From contig CAIYUC010000015.1 in NCBI GenBank assembly GCA_903929315.1, forward strand, positions 1 to 35,860: 35,860 nucleotides of DNA, in the 5' to 3' direction. The DNA is from an uncultured Bacteroidales bacterium. GTDB lineage: Bacteria > Bacteroidota > Bacteroidia > Bacteroidales > FEN-979. Below the pieces are notes generated by a model that was not told where the DNA came from, did no database searches, and worked only from the letters and a program-made list of their open reading frames with translations. Shown here one piece after another: positions 23,425 through 31,371 of this stretch (position 1 is its first letter; every line of letters starts with the position of its first letter). The position numbers and the translations under genes are program-made.

Positions 23425-24048
23425 ATGTTGTTGATCTCAGCGGGTTTGATGACCATTTTTGGATTCTCGCAGGGCAAATTCATGGAAATGAAAAATCCTT
23501 CGCTATTCCTGCAGCAGCTAACCCAAAGCACTCAAAAAATATCCACCCTGACGAGTAACATTATCCAGGAAAAGAACCTGAGCGTCCTTTCTGAAAAGAT
23601 CATCACAAAAGGACATTTTCTCTTCAAGAAAGAAAAGAATCTGCGCTGGGAATATACGGAACCATTTTCTTACCTGGTCATCTTTAAAGACGATAAGATC
23701 TTTATAAAAGATGAGGATAAAGCTAACCAGTTTGATGTACATTCCAATAAGATGTTCAACGAGATAAACAACATCATGATCGGATGTATCCGGGGAACCA
23801 TTCTGAAAGATGATAAAAATTTTGCAGCGGCATATTTTGAAAACAATACTTACTTTCTCGTCAAGTTGCACCCTTTAATACCCAGCTTAAAAGAGTACCT
23901 GAATGAGATCTGGATCTACTTCGACAAAAACGATTACACCATCTCAAAACTGGAGATGTATGAATCTTCCGGTGATTTTACAAAAATTGATTTTATTGAT
24001 AAAAAGTTAAATGCACCGGTTCCGGATGAGAAATTCAATTTTAATTAG
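23425..24048 (+). CDS. LolA-like periplasmic outer-membrane carrier protein
   Basis: A 207-residue secreted protein. The signal peptide is MLLISAGLMTIFGFSQG; the ATG at 23425 is chosen because it places the signal at the N-terminus and excludes the repeat upstream. The mature part has the LolA pattern: helix (LFLQQLTQSTQKISTLTSN), IIQEKNLSVLSEKI, GHFLFKKEKNLRWEYTEPF, YLVIFKDDKIFIKDED, and a beta-rich end with KLEMYESSGDFTKIDF. LolA shuttles lipoproteins through the periplasm. In aryl-polyene and flexirubin clusters LolA-like proteins are assumed to carry the lipid product to the outer membrane. Confidence 0.87.
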   Translation: MLLISAGLMTIFGFSQGKFMEMKNPSLFLQQLTQSTQKISTLTSNIIQEKNLSVLSEKIITKGHFLFKKEKNLRWEYTEPFSYLVIFKDDKIFIKDEDKANQFDVHSNKMFNEINNIMIGCIRGTILKDDKNFAAAYFENNTYFLVKLHPLIPSLKEYLNEIWIYFDKNDYTISKLEMYESSGDFTKIDFIDKKLNAPVPDEKFNFN

Positions 24049-24664
24049 TCTGTTATTTACCCTTCTTTGTCCTTTTTCCTACACCCAGGATAGGATTCCG
24101 GATTCCGAACGTAATAAAGACAACACGGAACTCAAGTGGACACCGGTATTTCCGGAAAACTTCCGAAAAGGATTATTCCGCATGACTTTTGATATTTCGA
24201 AAAATCACATTACCGGCTTTTTACTGATTAAAAAAACCTCTGACAGTTCCACCAGCATTGTTTTCACCAATGAATTTGGCATCTGTTTTTTTTATTTCGA
24301 ATTCTGTAAGGGGAAATTTCTCATCCGGACATTATTCCCATCGTTCGAAAGAAAAGCTCTATTGTCACTCCTTGAGAAGGATTTCCGGTTGATCTTGTTT
24401 CCCGATACAACAATAAAAAAAATAAAAGTCATGCAAAACCAGGACCTAGATGTACAAAACTATAAGGTTTATTCAGGTTTGGGAAGCTATCAATATTATG
24501 TTGATAGCAAGACAAAAGAAATAAAAGAGATCCGGTACATACAAACAATTTTCAATAAGGCGATCATTTCGCTGAAACAATATTACGCTGATATACCATG
24601 GATGATCAACATCTTCCATCCTGTTCAGAAGCTCAGGATCAAATTAGTCTACCTCAGACCCTGA
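24026..24664 (+). CDS. Secreted hypothetical protein next to LolA
   Basis: A 212-residue protein with a signal peptide (MRNSILISLLFTLLCPFSYT). The Cys in it is preceded by Leu, not by Gly/Ala/Ser, so it is a poor lipobox. The mature part is mostly beta strand (GLFRMTFDISKNHITGFLLI, SIVFTNEFGICFFYFEF, YKVYSGLGSYQYYVDS). Its place directly after LolA, overlapping its 3' end by 23 bases, and its beta-rich form suggest a LolB-like acceptor comparable to the DUF3261-type lipoproteins of aryl-polyene clusters. That is a positional guess; I do not recognise the family. ATG at 24026 is preferred over 24011. Confidence 0.6.
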   Translation: MRNSILISLLFTLLCPFSYTQDRIPDSERNKDNTELKWTPVFPENFRKGLFRMTFDISKNHITGFLLIKKTSDSSTSIVFTNEFGICFFYFEFCKGKFLIRTLFPSFERKALLSLLEKDFRLILFPDTTIKKIKVMQNQDLDVQNYKVYSGLGSYQYYVDSKTKEIKEIRYIQTIFNKAIISLKQYYADIPWMINIFHPVQKLRIKLVYLRP

Positions 24665-24733
24665 ACGAAATCATCTCTGAAAAGACAGCTTTTTTACCTA
24701 CTTTTACAACCCAAAATCCGGTTAATTCAATTA

Positions 24734-25144
24734 ATGTTCCGTTCCGTGCTGAAAGACAGTTTTTATACAATCCTTTCATTAATACCTGCAGAAAATAAGA
24801 ATGCCACAATGGGGTTTGATACACAGGTTTATACTGCAAGGATCAAACTAAACGAACTGCATCCGGTCTACATGGGACATTTCCCCGGGAATCCTGTCGT
24901 TCCGGGAGTATGCCAGATACAAATGCTAATGGAAATTTTCTCAGAGATCATTCACAAGGAGGTTTCATTGGTAAATTCAGATAATATAAAATTCCTGAAT
25001 ATCATTGTCCCTGAAAAATACCCGGTTCTTGAAATAAAGATCAGTGTAAAAAAGCAGGGGGCAGAAGGTTGGGATGTTGCAGGAACCATATCGAAAGATG
25101 ATCTTCTATTCCTTAAATTTAAAGGTTACTTTCTAGAAAAATGA
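24734..25144 (+). CDS. 3-hydroxyacyl-ACP dehydratase-like hotdog protein (FabZ/ApeI-like)
   Basis: A 136-residue single hotdog with the FabZ core motif: GHFPGNPVVPGVCQIQMLME, with catalytic His49. In FabZ the partner glutamate follows 14 residues later; here that position is Gln63. The rest (NIKFLNIIVPEKYPVLEIKI) fits a FabZ beta sheet. It would dehydrate beta-hydroxyacyl-ACP to enoyl-ACP if the missing Glu is compensated, possibly by the 9454 protein. The gap of 69 bases before it shows no feature; its stop overlaps the start of the next gene by four bases. Confidence 0.78.
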   Translation: MFRSVLKDSFYTILSLIPAENKNATMGFDTQVYTARIKLNELHPVYMGHFPGNPVVPGVCQIQMLMEIFSEIIHKEVSLVNSDNIKFLNIIVPEKYPVLEIKISVKKQGAEGWDVAGTISKDDLLFLKFKGYFLEK

Positions 25145-25554
25145 AAATATTCCAGACCCAGATAACGGTGAGAGGTTACGAACTTGATTCGTACGGTCAT
25201 GTAAACAATGCAGTTTACCTGCAATATTTTGAGCAGGCAAGATGGGAAGTGATGAGGGAATTGAATATCCTGGATTATTTTTCGGACAATGGCTTGCTCC
25301 TCGTTGTCACAGAATCAAGCGTTCGGTATATGCGTGAAGCCTGTCTTTTTGATGAACTGGCCATTGAAACGACCTATGAAAAGCGCCAACCTTACCTGGT
25401 CTTTCATCAAAAGATCCGCAATGTAAAGACACAAATACTTATCACGCGGGCGACAGTAAAAACCTTACTTATTAATAAAATGAAAATCCCCCAGGAACTA
25501 CCTGATATCCTTTTTCATTTTGAACAAATTCAACCTGACAATGGAAAGAAGTAA
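25141..25554 (+). CDS. Acyl-CoA/ACP thioesterase, 4HBT hotdog family
   Basis: A 137-residue thioesterase-type hotdog protein. The signature is ELDSYGHVNNAVYLQYFEQARWE, with Asp16 in the catalytic position and His20 following. It shares only the general family features with the thioesterase at 14934. It belongs to a tightly packed group (start overlaps the dehydratase-like gene, end overlaps the enoyl hydratase gene by 14 bases). It likely hydrolyses an acyl thioester at the end of, or during proofreading of, chain assembly. Confidence 0.87.
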   Translation: MKIFQTQITVRGYELDSYGHVNNAVYLQYFEQARWEVMRELNILDYFSDNGLLLVVTESSVRYMREACLFDELAIETTYEKRQPYLVFHQKIRNVKTQILITRATVKTLLINKMKIPQELPDILFHFEQIQPDNGKK

Positions 25555-26296
25555 GAATGTTGAATGGGAAGTGAAAAATTCGATTGGGATCCTGACACTA
25601 AGTAGCCCTCCTGAAAATTATTTGATGGAACCTGAGTTTATCGGGATTGAGTTTTTACAAAACCAGATCCGGCATGAAAAGGTTAAAGGGATCATTATAT
25701 GCGGGGCAGGAAGGCACTTTTCAGGAGGCGCAAAACTGGATGATCTTTTCCAAATGGCGAAAGACAGGGACAATATGACGAGACAATTGGAAAAAGGCAA
25801 AGCGCTTCTGGATTATATTGAGTACCTGGATATCCCCGTAATAGCTGCAATTAGGGGAGTCTGTTTCGGAGCTGGACTCGAGATTGCACTGACTGCACAT
25901 CTCAGGGTTTGCAGTGAGAATGCGCTGTTTGCTTTTCCTGAATCTAATTATAGTCTGATACCGGGGTTAGGCGGTACCGAGCGGCTTTCAGAAAAAGCGT
26001 CGTTCCCGCAAACTCTCAAAATGATCCTGAAAGGAGATATGATCGATGTTAAAGAAGCCCGGGAAATGAAGATCGCCGATTATATTGTTCCGGATAGTGA
26101 AGTACTTGACTTCTCCTTTTCGTTACTAATAAAAATGACTGAAGGGAGGTCATTAAAGGTCATTCATTATGTGATGCTGGCACTCATGAATACAAAGCAT
26201 CTCTCTATGCAGGAGGCCATGAAAGAAGAGACAAGAATGTTCTGTGAACTGGCATCGGAGGAAGCGGAAAGACGAAATAATAATCAGGATAATTAA
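25541..26296 (+). CDS. Enoyl-CoA hydratase/isomerase family protein, copy 1
   Basis: A 251-residue crotonase-fold protein. The oxyanion-hole segment is GRHFSGGAKLDDLF. The two glutamates that act in enoyl-CoA hydratase are both present, in FGAGLEIALTAH and FPESNYSLIPGLGG. This suggests hydration/dehydration activity, not only a structural role. Known enzymes use CoA esters, but in this ACP-rich cluster an ACP substrate is possible. ATG at 25541 gives MERSKNVEWEV; 25520 would add seven residues inside the previous gene. It is paralogous to the following gene. Confidence 0.85.
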   Translation: MERSKNVEWEVKNSIGILTLSSPPENYLMEPEFIGIEFLQNQIRHEKVKGIIICGAGRHFSGGAKLDDLFQMAKDRDNMTRQLEKGKALLDYIEYLDIPVIAAIRGVCFGAGLEIALTAHLRVCSENALFAFPESNYSLIPGLGGTERLSEKASFPQTLKMILKGDMIDVKEAREMKIADYIVPDSEVLDFSFSLLIKMTEGRSLKVIHYVMLALMNTKHLSMQEAMKEETRMFCELASEEAERRNNNQDN

Positions 26297-26306
26297 CAGT
26301 TACTGC

Positions 26307-26990
26307 ATGTCGTTGAAGTATAAAACGATCTCTTTCGAATTGGTTCATGATATCGGCCACCTTATCCTGGATCAACCACCGTCAAATAAGATGACGATTG
26401 ATTTTTTTTCGGAATTTCATCATCTTCTGGATGGGCTTCATTCCATGGAGAATCTGAAAGCCATCGTGATCAGCGGCAGAGGTAGGCATTTCTCGGCCGG
26501 GGCTGACCTGGATCAATTGCTCTCGCTGGTGAGACATGAATCTCAAAAAGATTCAGGAGGGGAAACGGTCGATCTTTCCTCTTTTCTAGAAAAGAATTAT
26601 AAAACTTTCCTTTCTCTTGAAGCGCTGAATATTCCTGTGATAGCAGCTATCCGGGGAGTGTGCCTGGGTTCCGGCTTTGAGCTGGCTTTATTCTGTCATT
26701 TCCGGTTTTGCGGGGAAGATGCTCTGTTTGGACTACCGGAAAGCACGTATAACCTGATCCCCGGTATTGGCGGTACATCCAAAGTATCTGTCTTCTCGGG
26801 AAAATCAAAAGCGCTGGAACTTGTCCTGCATGGAAATACTTTTTCGGCAGAGGATGCTCTTGGTTTTAATCTTGTGGATAAGATCTTCCCAAAAAAGCAG
26901 GTAGTGGAAATGGCGATCGGTTTCGCAAGAATGATCACCACTTCCTATAATAAGGAAAAAGCAAAACTATACTTGAACAAACTATTATAA
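26307..26990 (+). CDS. Enoyl-CoA hydratase/isomerase family protein, copy 2
   Basis: A 227-residue crotonase-fold protein with the oxyanion segment GRHFSAGADLDQLL and both catalytic-type glutamates (LGSGFELALFCH and LPESTYNLIPGIGG). The AAIRGVCLGSG block is nearly identical to AAIRGVCFGAG of copy 1, so the two arose by duplication. The start at 26307 (MSLKYKT) is chosen because the longer frame would overlap copy 1 by 53 bases. The C-terminus is shorter than in copy 1 and lacks part of the last helices, which normally take part in oligomer contacts. The pair may form a mixed oligomer. Confidence 0.85.
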   Translation: MSLKYKTISFELVHDIGHLILDQPPSNKMTIDFFSEFHHLLDGLHSMENLKAIVISGRGRHFSAGADLDQLLSLVRHESQKDSGGETVDLSSFLEKNYKTFLSLEALNIPVIAAIRGVCLGSGFELALFCHFRFCGEDALFGLPESTYNLIPGIGGTSKVSVFSGKSKALELVLHGNTFSAEDALGFNLVDKIFPKKQVVEMAIGFARMITTSYNKEKAKLYLNKLL

Positions 26991-27000
26991 CCCGGTAAAT

Positions 27001-28134
27001 ATGAACATTCCCACACCTTCAGAAATATTTGTCCGCCTCACAGGAACAGGAACCTTTCTTCCCGGTCAGGCAATATCTTCGGATGAGGTGGATTATTACC
27101 TTGGGGAAGTGAATGATGCCCCCGGAAAGATCCGGAATTGGCAAAAACGGATCCGGTCCCTGATGAAAGAGATGCTCGATGTTGAATATTACCATTTTGC
27201 CATTGACCCGGCAACAAGGATGTTTACAGAAGACAATGTGACGATGTCAGTGAAGGCCGCCCTGAAAGCCATTAGTGATGCAGGGATGCAACCTCAGGAT
27301 ATAGAACTGATCGTATATGGTAGTGCCCACCAGGATCAAATGCCGACTGCGTCTGTCAGGATCCAGGAAAAGCTTGGGATTGAACAATGCGGGGAACTAT
27401 CGGTCCATGCCAATTGTACGTCTGCATATAAAGCAATCCTTCTCGCTTATGATCTGATACGAAATGGCCGTTACAAAAATGCGCTGGTCATCTCTTCAAG
27501 CATCTCCTCCTCGGAATTGGTAGCGGAATACTATAACCAGCCGCTGATAAAAAAGGAAGAACTTTTTCTGCGTTATTTTCTCAGCGACGGCGCTGCGGCC
27601 CTGATACTGAAATCAGATAATCAGAAAAGCAACGGACTTTACATTGAGCACGTGTATATGGAGTCGGTTGGTGGAAATAAACCGTCAGCCATGGGAAACA
27701 AACGCCCTGCCTACTGGATGAACCCCAAAGAAGAATTCGATAAAGGATATCATCACCTTGCACAGATGTTCCAGGAAGAGCTTCGCTCCAATTTCCATGA
27801 AGCTGATGGATCCGTTTTCCTGAAAGGACTCAAAAGAATGATTGCGAAGTACGATATTGATCTCACAGATTTGCGGTTTTTCCAGGTCAATTTCCCCTCC
27901 AAACACATCACGGAACTCGTCATGGACGAGTGTCAAAGCCTGGGCATTTCAAGAGATACACTGTATACGAAAATGTCAACTATGGGATATATCGGTCCCC
28001 CGATGGCACTTCTCTGTCTTGATAAGATCAAAAAGGAAGAAAAACTCAACAAGAACGATCTTATCCTGAGTTTTGTCACGGAAGTCAGTAAGTTTATGCA
28101 GGCAGGATATGCTATCCGGTACTATGAAAAATAA
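27001..28134 (+). CDS. KASIII-like condensing enzyme or acyltransferase
   Basis: A 377-residue member of the FabH / KASIII superfamily. The N-terminal LTGTGTFLPGQAISSDEV and the nucleophile Cys139 in VHANCTSAYKA are clear, as is the C-terminal half (FLSDGAAALIL). In KASIII the two further active-site residues are a His in PHQAN and an Asn in GNTS. The matching places read QVNFPSKHI and MGYIGPPMAL, so both appear replaced. Such proteins often act as acyl transferases or condense unusual substrates. In dialkylresorcinol clusters a KASIII-like DarB joins two chains, but I see no DarA here and the DarB assignment is not secure. Confidence 0.82.
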   Translation: MNIPTPSEIFVRLTGTGTFLPGQAISSDEVDYYLGEVNDAPGKIRNWQKRIRSLMKEMLDVEYYHFAIDPATRMFTEDNVTMSVKAALKAISDAGMQPQDIELIVYGSAHQDQMPTASVRIQEKLGIEQCGELSVHANCTSAYKAILLAYDLIRNGRYKNALVISSSISSSELVAEYYNQPLIKKEELFLRYFLSDGAAALILKSDNQKSNGLYIEHVYMESVGGNKPSAMGNKRPAYWMNPKEEFDKGYHHLAQMFQEELRSNFHEADGSVFLKGLKRMIAKYDIDLTDLRFFQVNFPSKHITELVMDECQSLGISRDTLYTKMSTMGYIGPPMALLCLDKIKKEEKLNKNDLILSFVTEVSKFMQAGYAIRYYEK

Positions 28135-29677
28135 AAAATATTCCCTTCTTCTTATCAGTCCCAGGCAAAAGTATATCAACTATCCTGCACATAACGAACT
28201 GGCAAAGATATTCGGGAAAAAACGTTTCATGATACCGCTGGCATTACCGACCATTGCATCCTTAACTCCCGATCATTACGACATTCGCATTATTGATGAG
28301 GAGTTTGAGGAACTTCCACAGGACAGACAGCCGGATATTATCGGTATTACTACCATTGCTGCCACTATCCGGAGGGCTTATGAACTGGGAGATAGGTACC
28401 GGTCAATGGGCACAAAAGTAGTATTCGGTGGTCCTTATGCATCCTTTATGACGGAAGAAGCCCTGCATCACGCAGATGCTATCGTTGCCGGAGAAGCTGA
28501 AGGATTGTGGGAGCAATGCCTGGAGGATTTTGAAAATGGCAGATTAAAATCCGTTTATCGGAATGAAATCTGCGGTACCTATAAAATGCAGAAACCACCT
28601 CGGTGGGACCTGGTTAATATAAAAAAGATTTTCCAGGTTGGAATACAGGTTTCGCGTGGATGCCCTTACAACTGTGACTTTTGTCTCGTTCCAAAGATAT
28701 TTGGCAGGAAAATGCGTTACCGCGATATCGATAATGTGGTGGAAGAAATAAAAGTTGCACCGTCAAGCTATCTCTTTTTTGTCGACGATAACCTGACCAT
28801 TAATAAGAGATATGCCAGGGAATTGATGAAAGCCATTAAACCGCTGGGCATATCCTGGGGTTGCATGTGCAGCCTCGATGTAGCTAAAGATGAAGAACTG
28901 CTGCATCTTATGGCAGAGGCCGGGTGCTTTAATATATTGATAGGCTTTGAATCCCTTAACCCTGAAAGTCTAAGTGAGTCGAATAAACATCATAACAAGG
29001 AAGCCTCCGTCTATGAACCGGCTATCCGGAAGATTCATGCTGCAGGAATACACATAAACGCTTCGTTTGTCGTAGGATTTGATCATGACAACCTGCAGGC
29101 ATTCGACGATATCTTCGATTTTACTATAAAAATGAATCTTCCGAATGTCAACCTTCACCTCCTTGCGGCGCCGCCGGGCACAGAACTTCAAAAAAGGTAC
29201 AAGGAAGAAGGAAGGTTGTTTGACTGCAATCCCGAATTAGGGGTCGGCCACTTCCCTACCCTGCATTATATGAATATGACCCAGATTGAGATCTTTGATA
29301 AATACATGGAAACCATTGCGGGATTTTATGACTTTAAAAATATCCGGATAAAAGCCGAAGGATTATTTAAGGATGGAGCATTTACCAGGAAGGGAGGCAA
29401 AATACCGGCATTACTGAAAGCCCGCCTGTCTTGGATCACCTTTAAAGAGTTTGTCCTCACAAGAGATAAAGAAAAAAAGAAGTTATTTTTCTTCATCTTA
29501 AAGCTCATCCGGGAGAAAAAAATTGCCATTGATAAAGGACTTGGGTTCCTGTTGTCCATGCTTGGCTATAACAGGCACATCAAGGATCATAAACGAAATA
29601 TGGAGACGTACAGGAAGATCGTGATAGCACAAGATAAAGGATCATTTAAAGATATTCAAAAATTAAATCAAAGATGA
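28124..29677 (+). CDS. Radical SAM protein with B12-binding-like N-terminus (HpnJ/DUF4070-like)
   Basis: A 517-residue protein. Residues 5-145 form a Rossmann-type cobalamin-binding-like domain (YSLLLISPRQ, YDIRIIDEEFEEL, IIGITTIAATI, VVFGGPYASFM, IVAGEAEGLW) without a DxHxxG cobalamin ligand. The radical-SAM cluster is Cys180-x3-Cys184-x2-Cys187 (RGCPYNCDFC). SAM-domain features follow (SYLFFVDDNL, NILIGFESL, NASFVVGFD). A C-terminal extension of about 150 residues resembles those of lipid-modifying members. It may alter the lipid or polyene product. ATG at 28124 overlaps the KASIII-like gene by 11 bases; the frame upstream is in the other gene. Confidence 0.87.
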   Translation: MKNKKYSLLLISPRQKYINYPAHNELAKIFGKKRFMIPLALPTIASLTPDHYDIRIIDEEFEELPQDRQPDIIGITTIAATIRRAYELGDRYRSMGTKVVFGGPYASFMTEEALHHADAIVAGEAEGLWEQCLEDFENGRLKSVYRNEICGTYKMQKPPRWDLVNIKKIFQVGIQVSRGCPYNCDFCLVPKIFGRKMRYRDIDNVVEEIKVAPSSYLFFVDDNLTINKRYARELMKAIKPLGISWGCMCSLDVAKDEELLHLMAEAGCFNILIGFESLNPESLSESNKHHNKEASVYEPAIRKIHAAGIHINASFVVGFDHDNLQAFDDIFDFTIKMNLPNVNLHLLAAPPGTELQKRYKEEGRLFDCNPELGVGHFPTLHYMNMTQIEIFDKYMETIAGFYDFKNIRIKAEGLFKDGAFTRKGGKIPALLKARLSWITFKEFVLTRDKEKKKLFFFILKLIREKKIAIDKGLGFLLSMLGYNRHIKDHKRNMETYRKIVIAQDKGSFKDIQKLNQR

Positions 29678-29683
29678 AAAAAG

Positions 29684-29760
29684 ATACTGGATACTCGATT
29701 CTGGATACTCGATGTGTGCGTGTGGGATTTGAGCTTAAATATCGAGTATCGAGTATCAAA
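29684..29760. repeat. Inverted GATACTCGAT repeat element
   Basis: GGATACTCGAT occurs twice in direct order (29689-29699 and 29703-29713). The complementary ATCGAGTATC follows at 29741-29750 with an overlapping second copy to 29757. The arms can fold into a long hairpin around a GT-rich loop. It lies in the 133-base gap between the radical-SAM gene and the dehydrogenase gene. It may act as a transcript end or simply be a dispersed repeat; no T-tract follows. Confidence 0.65.
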
Positions 29761-29810
29761 TGGCTAAAAGCTCTTGTCTGGTAAAGTAGTAAAAAATCCA
29801 GTACAAACTA

Positions 29811-30869
29811 ATGACAAATAATGACTTTAATATTGGAATAATAGGTGAGGGTAAGATGGGGACGAATCTATTTTACTATCTCCTGGATTTCGGATTCAAA
29901 TTGATTTGGATTTGTCATCCTTCCGCGAATATTGATAAGATCAGGAATACTTTTGAAAAAAAAATAAAACGGTCTTTCGATAACGGGTTGATGGACGAAC
30001 AACACGTGACTTTTCTTCTAAACAGTATAGTGATCTCCAGTGATCCTACTGTTCTTTCCCCATGTGATCTGATCATTGAAGCAATTTCTGAAGACCTTGA
30101 ACTAAAGAAAGAATTGTTCCGTGCAATCGATCCGGTTGTATCACGCAACTGCATCCTCGCTTCAAATTCTTCATCCATCAGGCCTTCAGAATTAATTCCA
30201 TCGGAATCAAGAAAGGATAAATTTATCGGGATCCATTTCTTTTACCCAATTGCTTTGAAAAATATTGTGGAATTCATAACGACCGCTGATACTTCAAGGA
30301 AAACCAAAGACTTTGTTAAAAATTTTCTGTATATCATAAAGCGCAATTGGCTTCTTCTTAATGAAAAAAACAGTTTTATCCTGAACAAAATTTTTCTTGA
30401 CTTCCAGAACGAAGCTTATCTTATTGTACGGGAAGGTACTCTTACCTTCCCGGAAATGGATGCGATTGTCAAGCATTTCTTTTTCCCGGTTGGTGTTTTT
30501 GAATTCTTTGACAGTGTGGGAGTTGATACTATGCTGACATCGATCAGAAATTATGTCAGAGGGTATCCGCATGAGGATTATTATAAACCATTGATTGAGA
30601 AACTGGAAAGCATGATCAGTGAGGGGAAACCCGGACAAAGATCGCAATCCGGATTTTATGGTTATACAAGGGAGAATGCTGACATAAATATTGCATTTCT
30701 GAAGGACCCTAAAGTTCAACATTTGATTGAAGATACTATCAAAAGGCTTACCTTTTCTTACATTTCGGCTGCCAAGCGATATACCATGCAATCGAGGTGT
30801 ACCACGGAAGAAATAAATAATGCACTGAAGGAGTATTTCGGCATCGAAAAAGGGCCGTTTACCCAATGA
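29811..30869 (+). CDS. 3-hydroxyacyl-CoA dehydrogenase family protein
   Basis: A 352-residue NAD-dependent dehydrogenase. The dinucleotide site is GIIGEGKMG (9-17). The catalytic-type segment ILASNSSSIRPSEL (Ser120 region), the His in FIGIHFFYP (His142) and a following Glu in NIVEFI match the Ser/His/Glu arrangement of 3-hydroxyacyl-CoA dehydrogenases. NSFILNKIF follows. The C-terminal helical dimerisation domain is present (about 200-340). It would interconvert 3-hydroxyacyl and 3-ketoacyl thioesters. Together with the two crotonase proteins it gives the cluster two steps of a beta-oxidation-like route. Confidence 0.87.
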   Translation: MTNNDFNIGIIGEGKMGTNLFYYLLDFGFKLIWICHPSANIDKIRNTFEKKIKRSFDNGLMDEQHVTFLLNSIVISSDPTVLSPCDLIIEAISEDLELKKELFRAIDPVVSRNCILASNSSSIRPSELIPSESRKDKFIGIHFFYPIALKNIVEFITTADTSRKTKDFVKNFLYIIKRNWLLLNEKNSFILNKIFLDFQNEAYLIVREGTLTFPEMDAIVKHFFFPVGVFEFFDSVGVDTMLTSIRNYVRGYPHEDYYKPLIEKLESMISEGKPGQRSQSGFYGYTRENADINIAFLKDPKVQHLIEDTIKRLTFSYISAAKRYTMQSRCTTEEINNALKEYFGIEKGPFTQ

Positions 30870-30915
30870 TCCCGGAACTTATTTTTTATTCCGTTTATTT
30901 TGAAGTAAGTTTTCG

Positions 30916-30923
30916 TAATTTTG
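30916..30923 (+). promoter_or_regulatory. -7 box before the cytochrome gene
   Basis: TAATTTTG matches TAnnTTTG. It is followed by a leader of about 30 bases to the ATG at 30959. A TTTG occurs at 30899-30902, but with only 13 bases between the boxes, which is short for this promoter class. The preceding 89-base gap contains no hairpin terminator. Confidence 0.4.
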
Positions 30924-30958
30924 CTTAACTAAAAAAACACTTCATAAAAAGAAAAACA

Positions 30959-31345
30959 ATGAAAAGAATGTATTCACTGATTGCAGTTATTGCATTGGTT
31001 TCAATTACTGCTATGCTGTTGCTGACACCGTCAAATGCATCCAGCCAGGCAAAGAGCGCTGCTGTAAAGGGTTTTGTTATTCCCGATAGCATCAATAAAA
31101 TCGCCCAGAAATCCTGCATCGCATGTCATGCCGAAGGTGGTAAAGCAATGGCTTTGGCTCATGTTAATCTCTCGAAATGGGATACATACACTGCAGATAA
31201 ACAAATATCAAAAGCAGCTGATATGTGTAAACAAGTTACCAAGGGAGCTATGCCTCCCAAAGGCTTCAAGGCCAGCCACCCGGATGCCGTTCTGACAGAG
31301 AAACAAGTCAAAACCTTTTGCACTTGGGCCAATTCTCTAAAATAA
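30959..31345 (+). CDS. Secreted c-type cytochrome / heme-binding protein
   Basis: A 128-residue protein with a signal peptide (MKRMYSLIAVIALVSITAML) and a single covalent heme site Cys53-Ile-Ala-Cys56-His57 (KSCIACHAEGG). Met98 in KGAMPPKGF is the probable sixth ligand. It is therefore periplasmic or envelope-located and could carry electrons. The LSKWDTYTADKQ segment resembles the heme-binding domains common in Bacteroidota. Lying between the dehydrogenase and a ketosynthase, with its own -7 box, it could serve an oxidative step of the pathway or be an unrelated insertion. Confidence 0.88.
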   Translation: MKRMYSLIAVIALVSITAMLLLTPSNASSQAKSAAVKGFVIPDSINKIAQKSCIACHAEGGKAMALAHVNLSKWDTYTADKQISKAADMCKQVTKGAMPPKGFKASHPDAVLTEKQVKTFCTWANSLK

Positions 31346-31371
31346 CATAGACAACTAACGTAAATCGAAGC

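Noticed and set aside
24026-24664. Calling the protein after LolA a lipoprotein
   Set aside because: The only N-terminal Cys is preceded by Leu-Leu and does not fit a lipobox; signal peptidase I cleavage after the TQ region is as likely.
27001-28134. Naming the KASIII-like gene darB
   Set aside because: No DarA partner was found and the active-site pattern is atypical, so only the superfamily is stated.
30294-30866. Open frame of 190 codons antisense to the hydroxyacyl dehydrogenase
   Set aside because: No motif, fully inside a well-supported enzyme gene.
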